NCBI GenBank assembly: GCA_036258055.1
Contig: DATAEK010000106.1
Coordinates: 1 to 23,746 of the forward strand
Length of the DNA: 23,746 nt
Reading direction: 5' to 3'
Source of the DNA: DATAEK01 sp036258055
GTDB taxonomy: Bacteria > Acidobacteriota > Vicinamibacteria > Vicinamibacterales > 2-12-FULL-66-21
In this document: one piece after another, positions 1-5,869 of the stretch
Layout: each line of letters begins with the position of its first letter
Position numbering within the stretch: the first letter of the stretch is position 1
Made by a program: the position numbers and the translations under genes
The notes under the pieces: generated by a model
Seen by the model: the letters and a program-made list of their open reading frames with translations, nothing else
Told to the model about the DNA's origin: nothing
Database searches by the model: none

Positions 1-783
1 AAGCAGCAGGAGGCGAAGCAGAAGGTCGCGAAGCTGATGGCGACCGGCTACTCGATCCCCGAAGGGGACGCGCTCGGCATGCTCGGTGACGCGCACTCGA
101 CCAACTACGCCGAGAACCGCGACTTCTTCCTGAACCAGAACAGTCCGACCAACTTCGAGCGCACCTGGAACACGGCCTACTTCCTCTACAAGAAGATCAA
201 CGCCGTGTCGCAGCAGACGCCGTTCGACCAGGTGATGGACTTCTCGGTCATCCAGAAGCTGGCGAGCGAGCCGAAGTACGCGAGCCAGAAGAACGAATAC
301 GACGTCCAGTTCGCGCCGGCGACCGCCGGGGCCGTCCAGGGTGAGAAAGAAGAGATCCTGACGAAGACCGTCGTAATCCACTTCTTCCCGAACTCCTGGG
401 ATCTCAACAAGAAGGTGACGCGCACCGGAGACAACGGCAAGGACACTGAGGAACTCTACGACCCGAACGTCCAGTTCGTCGTCGAAGAGGTCGGGAAGCT
501 GGCCGGGCAGTACGGCGCGGCGCGGATCGTCATCGAGGGGCACACTGACGGTTCGATGCGCGGACAGGTGCCCAAGAGCCTGGTGCAGGAGCTGTCGCTC
601 AATCGCGCGAACTCGGTGAAAGAAGCCATCGTCCGCCGCTTCCCGACGCTGCAGCCCAACCAGTTCTCGACCGCGGGCATCGGTTGGGATCGCCCGGCCG
701 ATTCGTCCGATGCCGAGAACAACGCGAAGAACCGGCGCGTGGAGATCAAGGTCTATCCCGCAGAAGCGGGTAGCGCGAAGTAA
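1..783 (+). CDS. Solute-binding protein fused to C-terminal OmpA-like domain (5' truncated)
   Basis: The reading frame is open from the first base, so the N-terminus lies outside the window; 260 codons are visible. The first ~100 visible residues resemble the C-terminal lobe of a periplasmic solute-binding protein of the NMT1/phosphate-binding-like class. Its position directly before a TauC/SsuC-type permease and ATPase supports this. Residues from about 115 to the end form an OmpA-like peptidoglycan-binding domain: IVIEGHTDGS, LSLNRANSV, a late GIG turn and NRRVEIKVYP match the family's conserved HTD, RA..V and NRRVE elements. The predicted product binds a small solute in the periplasm and is tethered to the cell wall. 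NCBI-type annotations of 'phosphate ABC transporter substrate-binding/OmpA family protein' have this architecture; the true ligand is unknown. The TAA stop directly abuts the ATG of the permease. Confidence 0.8.
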   Translation, partial: KQQEAKQKVAKLMATGYSIPEGDALGMLGDAHSTNYAENRDFFLNQNSPTNFERTWNTAYFLYKKINAVSQQTPFDQVMDFSVIQKLASEPKYASQKNEYDVQFAPATAGAVQGEKEEILTKTVVIHFFPNSWDLNKKVTRTGDNGKDTEELYDPNVQFVVEEVGKLAGQYGAARIVIEGHTDGSMRGQVPKSLVQELSLNRANSVKEAIVRRFPTLQPNQFSTAGIGWDRPADSSDAENNAKNRRVEIKVYPAEAGSAK

Positions 784-1605
784 ATGCCCCGCGTGTCGTG
801 GTCATCGCTCATGGAGCTGCGGCAGGGCACGCCGCAGCCCGTTCGCGCGATTGCCGGCGTCGTGAGCATCGGGATTGTGCTCCTCGCGTGGTGGATCCTC
901 ACGCGCGGGGCCATTGCGGAGGAGCGGATCATCTCGCCGGCCGTGTTGCCGAGCCCGATGGAGGTGGTCAGAAGTTTTCCGTCGCTCTTCTACGAGCGCG
1001 CGCTGATGCAGAGCATCGCGGCCTCGATGAGACGCGTGTTGATCGGCTTCGGCCTCGCGGTGATTGTCGGTGTGCCGCTGGGCGTTCTGTCGGCGAGCTG
1101 GCGTCTCTTCGAGGCTGGCGGGGCGCCGTTTGCGGTCTTCGGCCGCAACGTGCCGATCGCTGCATTGATCCCGCTCACGCTGATGTGGTTCGGGATTGAC
1201 GAGACGCAGAAGGTGATGTTCATCTTCATCGCCTGCGTGCCTTTCATCTACTCGGACACGGTATCGGCGGTCGCCGGAGTCCCGGATCGCTACGTCGAGA
1301 CCGCGCAGACGCTCGGGGCGTCGGAGTGGCAAATCGTTTCGAAGGTCCTGGTGCCTCTGGCGCTGCCGGCCATTTACGAGGGGCTGCGCCACCTGTTCGG
1401 GCTGGCCTTCGGCTACATCATGCTCGCCGAGGTGGTGAACGCGGAATACGGTCTGGGCCGGCTGCTCATGGACAGTCAGCGCCGCTCGATTCCGCAGCAC
1501 GTGATCCTGATCCTCATCATCATCAGCCTGCTCGCGTACGGCATCGACCGGTTGCTGCTCTTCTTTCAGCGGGGCCTGTTTCCACACCGGGAGACCGAGG
1601 CGTGA
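784..1605 (+). CDS. ABC transporter inner-membrane permease, TauC/SsuC type
   Basis: A 273-residue integral membrane protein with about six hydrophobic segments (first at residues ~20-40, GVVSIGIVLLAWWIL). It carries the cytoplasmic coupling motif of binding-protein-dependent permeases, AQTLGASEWQIVSKVLVPLALP, at about residues 173-195. This is the EAA-like loop that docks on the ATPase. Family members import nitrate, sulfonates, taurine or thiamine precursors; the substrate here cannot be read from sequence. The ATG directly follows the TAA of the binding-protein gene with no gap. Its own TGA overlaps the GTG that may start the ATPase gene. This spacing points to one transcript and coupled translation of the three transporter parts. 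Confidence 0.9.
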   Translation: MPRVSWSSLMELRQGTPQPVRAIAGVVSIGIVLLAWWILTRGAIAEERIISPAVLPSPMEVVRSFPSLFYERALMQSIAASMRRVLIGFGLAVIVGVPLGVLSASWRLFEAGGAPFAVFGRNVPIAALIPLTLMWFGIDETQKVMFIFIACVPFIYSDTVSAVAGVPDRYVETAQTLGASEWQIVSKVLVPLALPAIYEGLRHLFGLAFGYIMLAEVVNAEYGLGRLLMDSQRRSIPQHVILILIIISLLAYGIDRLLLFFQRGLFPHRETEA

Positions 1606-2438
1606 CCATGGACCCCGCGCTGGAGTGTCCCACGGAGCTGCCGCCGGTCGTCGAATTCAAGAACGTCACGAAGAAGTTCGGCGACCTCACCGTGATCCGG
1701 AACGTCACGTTCTGCGTGCCGGACCTCGTGAACAAGGGCGAGTTCATCGCCATCCTGGGTCCGTCCGGGTGCGGCAAGTCCACGGTGCTGCGCCTCATTG
1801 CGGGACTCCGTCCACATCACCCGGCGACCCAGGGCGAAGTGCTGATCGCCAACAAGCCGGTCTGCGATCCCGGCGCGGATCGCGCGATGGTCTTCCAGGA
1901 CTACACGTCGTTCGACAACCGGACCGTGGAAGACAACGTGGCGTTTGGCCTCGAGTGCCGCGGCGTGGCGACGAAGGAGCGCCGCGAGCGGGCGCGCGAG
2001 TGGATTTCCAAGGTCGGCCTCGACGTCGGGCGTGATGCGCAGAAGTTCCCCCATCAGCTCTCGGGCGGCATGCGTCAGCGCGTCGCCATCGCGCGGACGC
2101 TGATTCTCTCGCCTCGTATCATCCTGATGGATGAGCCGTTCGGCGCGCTCGATCCGACGACCCGCCTGCACATGCAGCAGCTGCTGGTCGATCTCTGGCG
2201 CGAGGCGCAGGCCACGGTGTTCTTCGTGACCCATTCGATTGAAGAAGCGGTGTATCTCGGCGACCGCGTGTATATTTTTTCGTCGGCGCCCGGTACGATC
2301 CTGCGAGAAATGGCAATCCCGCCATCGGACCGGGCGCCCAAGGACATGCAGCGGCAACCGGCATTCCTGGAGCGCGTGTTCGAGATCCGCGACACCATCG
2401 ACAAGCTCGAAGCGTCCACGCGGGCGGGTGACGATTGA
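1602..2438 (+). CDS. ABC transporter ATP-binding protein, TauB/SsuB type
   Basis: Cytoplasmic ATPase of the importer, 278 residues from the GTG at 1602 or 276 from the ATG at 1608. The GTG overlaps the permease stop as GTGA; either start is plausible. All nucleotide-binding motifs are intact: Walker A GPSGCGKST at about residues 51-59 (ATG numbering), Q-loop MVFQDY, signature LSGGMRQR, Walker B ILMDEPFGALD and switch histidine in FFVTHSIEEA. The order and spacing match nitrate/sulfonate/taurine importers. The frame is open far upstream inside the permease gene, but that extension is arginine-rich and out of frame with real coding, so it is not part of the protein. The TGA stop overlaps the TTG start of the next gene. 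Confidence 0.92.
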   Translation: MTMDPALECPTELPPVVEFKNVTKKFGDLTVIRNVTFCVPDLVNKGEFIAILGPSGCGKSTVLRLIAGLRPHHPATQGEVLIANKPVCDPGADRAMVFQDYTSFDNRTVEDNVAFGLECRGVATKERRERAREWISKVGLDVGRDAQKFPHQLSGGMRQRVAIARTLILSPRIILMDEPFGALDPTTRLHMQQLLVDLWREAQATVFFVTHSIEEAVYLGDRVYIFSSAPGTILREMAIPPSDRAPKDMQRQPAFLERVFEIRDTIDKLEASTRAGDD

Positions 2439-3361
2439 GCGAGCTGGACGATCCCCCCAAGGGAGTGCCGCAAGGCGCTGAGCTGAAGGACTACCTCCGG
2501 GAGGCCTTCTTCTTCCGGTGGAACCTTCTCTTTCTCGCCGGCGGTGCGGTGGCCGCGGCGCTGATGCCGGCGGCGGCCGTGCTGCTGCCGCTCGTGGCGG
2601 CCGGAGAGCTCACGTATCTGGCAGGCCTCGTATCCATTCCCCACTTTCGCGCGGCCATCGATGCGAAGGCGCATGCGAAGCGTACCGCCGCCGGCGAAAA
2701 GACCGGGGCCACGCCCGCTGCTCCCGCGCCGTCCCTGATCGAGATGCTCGCGGGGCTGCCACAGGATGCGCGGCGCCGGTTCGAACGCCTGCACGGACGC
2801 TGCGTCGAGATGCGTTCGATCGCCGCGGGCGTCCGCGGCGCCGCGAGCGAGCGTCCGAGCTCGGCCGAGGAGATCCGCACCCCGGGCCTCGACCGGCTGC
2901 TGTGGCTCTTCCTCCGGCTGCTGCTCTCGAAGACGGCGCTCGATCGATTCCTGCAGACGATGAACGAGAAAGAGATCACGGGCCGACTCGAGGACCTGCG
3001 CAAGAATCTGGCGACCGCCCAGACCGGCGGTGACGAGCGCGTCGTCCGCTCGCTCCAGGACAGCATCGCGATGGGGGAGCTGCGCCTCGACAACTTCACG
3101 CGCGCGAAAAAGAACGCGGACTTCGTGACCATCGAGCTCGATCGGATCGAGGGCAAGATTCAGACGCTCGCCGAGATGGCGGTGAATCGTCAGGACCCCG
3201 ACTTCCTCAGCAGTCAGGTCGATTCGGCCGCCGAAAGCATGCGGCAGACCGAGAAGGCGGTGAGCGAGCTGCAGCATCTGACCGGCCTCGCGGATCAACT
3301 CGAAGAGCCGCCGGCGATCCTCGAAAGCGATCTGCGGGAGGTGCTCCGTAATGACGCCTGA
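2435..3361 (+). CDS. Membrane-anchored coiled-coil protein of unknown function
   Basis: A 308-residue protein that I do not recognise. The start is a TTG at 2435 that overlaps the ATPase stop as TTGA; no better start lies near and the reading frame is coherent from there. Residues ~25-65 hold a hydrophobic hairpin (NLLFLAGGAVAAALMPAAAVLLPLVAAGELTYLAG broken into two short segments). After an Ala/Pro-rich linker near residue 90, the rest is charged and helical, with a long probable coiled coil at ~180-305 (KEITGRLEDLRKNL; QTEKAVSELQHL). Short hydrophobic stretches such as LLWLFLRLLL (~155) may contact the membrane. The hairpin-plus-coiled-coil plan is reminiscent of XpaC-like proteins of the TelA/XpaC group, but I see no decisive motif. 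Its place between the ATPase and the AAA+ gene suggests a scaffold or adaptor. Confidence 0.75.
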   Translation: MSELDDPPKGVPQGAELKDYLREAFFFRWNLLFLAGGAVAAALMPAAAVLLPLVAAGELTYLAGLVSIPHFRAAIDAKAHAKRTAAGEKTGATPAAPAPSLIEMLAGLPQDARRRFERLHGRCVEMRSIAAGVRGAASERPSSAEEIRTPGLDRLLWLFLRLLLSKTALDRFLQTMNEKEITGRLEDLRKNLATAQTGGDERVVRSLQDSIAMGELRLDNFTRAKKNADFVTIELDRIEGKIQTLAEMAVNRQDPDFLSSQVDSAAESMRQTEKAVSELQHLTGLADQLEEPPAILESDLREVLRNDA

Positions 3362-5117
3362 GACGCGCCAGGAACGCCGGCCTGCTGACTTTCCGTCGTG
3401 GGTGCCGCCGTGGGCGCACTCGCTTGCCGACCTGTTCTTCTCCGGCACGACTGCCGCCTTCGTCCTCCACGGCAACACTTACGACTTGTTCCGCATGGAC
3501 GCGCAGGGTTCGCGCTACGGCGTGCTGTCGGAATTCCTGGCGGAGCAGCTGTTCGGCCGCTGGGCCCTCGTGCTCCACTACGACCTCGGCCGGGGTCTGC
3601 GCGCGTTCGCCGGCCGCAACGAAGCCCGGCTCAAGGACATGGTGGCGCTCGCCAACCGGAAGGTCGGCGATCTGAGCGCGCTGCCGAAGGATCCCGCCTC
3701 GACGTTCGCCATCCTCGACCGCTTCGTCCGCGCCAACATCATGGCCGGCGACGACGATCGGCTGAGCGTCGCGGTGATCCTCGATCAGGCGTCGTACCTC
3801 TTTCCCGCGGGAGAGCCCGGCCGTCTCAACCTCCAGACCTCCTCGCAGCTCGTGACGATGCTCAACTGGGCGATGAGCCCGCACGTCAAGCGCCTGAACA
3901 TGGCGTTCATCATGATCGACGAGCGTCTCGCCGATCTCAGCGATCGCCTGACGGGCAATCCCCACGTCGCGACGATCGAAGTGCCGTTGCCGGACGTTGC
4001 CGAGCGGCAGACGTTCATCGACGCGTGCGGCGGCACCGCGCTGAAGGAGATCTCGGACTACGACGCCGCGGAGCTGGCGAAGCTGACGGCCGGCATCTCG
4101 AACACGGATCTCAATGTGCTGATCCAGTCGGCCCAGGAATCGGGACGCCGGCTCGATGCGGGTGTGTTCCGCTCGCTCAAGAAGCGGCTGCTCGAGCGGC
4201 AGTGCCGCGGCCTGCTCGAGTTCATCGAGCCGAAATGGGACCTCGACACGGTGGTCGGTCACGACGCGGCGAAGAGCCGGCTCCGCGAGGACGCGCAACT
4301 CCTGAAGCGAGGCGCCCTCGACACGCTGCCCATGGGTTATCTGCTCTGTGGGCCGGTCGGCACGGGGAAATCGTTTCTGGCGCAGTGCGTCAGCGGTGAG
4401 ATCGGTGTCCCCTGCGTCATGCTCAAGAATTTCCGGTCGAAGTACGTCGGCGAGACGGAAGGCAATCTCGAGCGCGTGCTGGCCGTGCTTCGCGCGATGG
4501 GACCGGTGGTGGTCGTCGTTGATGAAGCCGACGCCGCGCTCGGCAGCCGCGAATCGGAAGGGGACTCGGGCACGTCGAGCCGGGTTTTCGGCATGATCGC
4601 CGCGCAGATGGGGGACACGCGCTACCGCGGGCAGATCATCTGGATGCTGCTCACGGCCCGTCCGGACCTGCTGCCCATCGACTTGAAGCGTCAGGGCCGA
4701 GCCGAGGTCCACATCCCGCTCTTCTATCCGACGGACGAAGCCGAGATCCGTCAGATGTTCGTGATCATGGCGCGGAAGCTCGGGTCGAAGATCGCGGTCG
4801 AGGACGTTCCGCCCGTTCCCCAGAAGGGGCACCTCTCAGGCGCCGACATTGAAGGCATGGTCGGACGCGCATGGCGCACGTCCCTGCTCGCGGGTCTGGA
4901 TCACATTTCCGCGGAATCGCTGCAGGACGTGATCGTGCAGTTCATGCCGTCCACGCAGGGCCTCGAGCGCGAGTTGCAGGAGACGGCGGCGATCCTCGAG
5001 TGCACGGACCGTCAGTTCCTGCCGGGAGCGATGATCGCGAAGATGGAGGCCGAGGGCGGACGCGCGAAGCTGCAAGCGCGGCTGACCGCCCTCAAGCAAC
5101 TGGTCGAGCAATTGTAA
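3351..5117 (+). CDS. AAA+ ATPase, Ycf46-like, with degenerate N-terminal AAA half
   Basis: A 588-residue cytoplasmic AAA+ ATPase. The C-terminal half has a complete module: Walker A GPVGTGKS at residues 334-341, Walker B VVVVVDEADAA with Asp391/Glu392, a second-region-of-homology segment TARPD..KRQGRAEV with candidate arginine finger at ~432-450, and sensor-2/lid helices (LSGADIEGMVGRAW). The N-terminal half (~30-290) looks like an AAA fold that lost its P-loop. AFVLHGNTYDLF stands where Walker A would be, VAVILDQASYLF resembles Walker B without the Asp-Glu pair, and AAELAKLTAGISNTDLNVLI resembles a lid. This two-half plan is that of chloroplast/cyanobacterial Ycf46-type proteins. The ATG overlaps the preceding gene by 11 bp, so synthesis is coupled to the coiled-coil protein. 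The substrate is unknown. Confidence 0.88.
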   Translation: MTPETRQERRPADFPSWVPPWAHSLADLFFSGTTAAFVLHGNTYDLFRMDAQGSRYGVLSEFLAEQLFGRWALVLHYDLGRGLRAFAGRNEARLKDMVALANRKVGDLSALPKDPASTFAILDRFVRANIMAGDDDRLSVAVILDQASYLFPAGEPGRLNLQTSSQLVTMLNWAMSPHVKRLNMAFIMIDERLADLSDRLTGNPHVATIEVPLPDVAERQTFIDACGGTALKEISDYDAAELAKLTAGISNTDLNVLIQSAQESGRRLDAGVFRSLKKRLLERQCRGLLEFIEPKWDLDTVVGHDAAKSRLREDAQLLKRGALDTLPMGYLLCGPVGTGKSFLAQCVSGEIGVPCVMLKNFRSKYVGETEGNLERVLAVLRAMGPVVVVVDEADAALGSRESEGDSGTSSRVFGMIAAQMGDTRYRGQIIWMLLTARPDLLPIDLKRQGRAEVHIPLFYPTDEAEIRQMFVIMARKLGSKIAVEDVPPVPQKGHLSGADIEGMVGRAWRTSLLAGLDHISAESLQDVIVQFMPSTQGLERELQETAAILECTDRQFLPGAMIAKMEAEGGRAKLQARLTALKQLVEQL

Positions 5118-5130
5118 ACAAGATACTTTT

Positions 5131-5150
5131 CGCTGTCCGCTGTCCGCTGG
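5131..5150. repeat. Short tandem array, CGCTGTC heptamer
   Basis: Two perfect tandem copies of CGCTGTC and a partial third follow the AAA+ stop within the 121-bp gap before the 95-residue gene. A degenerate relative lies at 8073-8091. The 7-bp period matches other intergenic arrays in the window. Confidence 0.7.
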
Positions 5151-5164
5151 GAATCAGTTGTAGC

Positions 5165-5182
5165 GTCCGGCTTCAGCCGGAC
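5165..5182. repeat. REP-like perfect palindromic hairpin
   Basis: GTCCGGCTTCAGCCGGAC is a perfect inverted repeat (8-bp arms around TC; 7 bp around TTCA is sterically more likely). It is preceded by TGTAGC. A second copy with a compensatory C-G/G-C swap is at 20109-20126, so the structure rather than the sequence is conserved. It lies inside a probable operon, in the only long gap of the set. It may act as a REP-type element that modulates mRNA decay. No T-tract follows, so a classic terminator is unlikely. Confidence 0.75.
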
Positions 5183-5238
5183 CGCGGATCGCGGGCAGCG
5201 GACCGCGGCAAGGGTCAGAGATTTCACGAGGAGGCACC

Positions 5239-5526
5239 GTGGCTCGTACGAGCTGGTTCGACGACAAATCCGAACACCCGCTGATTCAGGAACAGGTCAC
5301 CAAACTCGAGTCCTTCACCAACGCGCTCGCCGACGGCGTCGTCACCAAGCAGGAGCTGGCCGGGCAGGAGCAGCGCCTCGTGGCGATCATGAAGACGCTC
5401 GAGCCGTTGCTGAGCGACGAGCTGCACGGTCACGTGACGAAGGCGATGGTGGAGCTGACCGCCTACAACGTCATGCGCCTGCTGCACGAGCTGCAGACGG
5501 AGCGGGCAAGGGTGGCGTTTGGTTGA
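5239..5526 (+). CDS. Small helical protein of unknown function (95 aa)
   Basis: A GTG start at 5239 is preceded by a strong ribosome binding site (ACGAGGAGGC ending at 5235). The 95-residue product is mostly helical and charged, with no signal peptide or membrane segment. It starts MARTSWFDDKSEHPLIQEQV and ends in ELQTERARVAFG. I do not recognise a family. The gene follows the AAA+ ATPase by 121 bp on the same strand, the gap holding a heptamer repeat and a hairpin. It could be the last member of the same operon, perhaps an adaptor or subunit of the AAA+/coiled-coil complex, or it could be transcribed separately. The good ribosome binding site and ordinary codon usage argue that it is a real gene. 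Confidence 0.72.
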   Translation: MARTSWFDDKSEHPLIQEQVTKLESFTNALADGVVTKQELAGQEQRLVAIMKTLEPLLSDELHGHVTKAMVELTAYNVMRLLHELQTERARVAFG

Positions 5527-5527
5527 G

Positions 5528-5869
5528 ACACTCGACAGTCGGCAGTCGACAGTCGGCAGTCGCTAGTCGCAGTCGACGGTCAGTCGTGAGTCGCTGGTCG
5601 CAGTCGGCAGTCGGCGGTCGCTAGTCGCAGTCGACGGTCAGTCGTGAGTCGTTAGTCGCGTCGCCGCCTGTCCGACCGACTCGCGACTGACTGCCGACTG
5701 TGACTGCCGACTGACTGTCGACTGTGACTGCCGACTGACTGTCGACTGTGACTGCCGACTGACTGTCGACTGTGACTGCCGACTGACGACTGCCGACTGA
5801 CTGACGACTGCCGACTGACTGTCGACTGCCGACTGACTGTCGACTGACGACTCCCGACTAACGACTGAC
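5528..5869. repeat. Large inverted array of AGTCG / CGACT units
   Basis: About 340 bp built almost wholly from 4-7-bp units. The left arm (~5530-5657) reads AGTCG-type units; the right arm (~5678-5869) reads CGACT-type units, so the whole is an imperfect inverted repeat centred near 5686. A perfect 19-bp inverted match links 5536-5554 with 5817-5835. The left arm holds a 35-bp direct duplication (5559-5593 and 5617-5651, 58 bp apart). The right arm holds three identical tandem 24-bp copies (5701-5724, 5725-5748, 5749-5772) and a partial fourth. The array lies between convergent genes and contains the last three sense codons and stop of the S9 peptidase gene. It holds no gene of its own. Confidence 0.93.

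Noticed and set aside
2075..4832. Long minus-strand open frames (467 and 541 codons) opposite the coiled-coil and AAA+ genes
   Set aside because: Low-complexity Arg/Glu/His-rich translations without motifs; the + strand has intact AAA+ motifs and coupled starts.
5528..5869. CRISPR array
   Set aside because: There are no unique spacers of regular length and no cas genes; units are 4-7 bp and the orientation flips in the middle.
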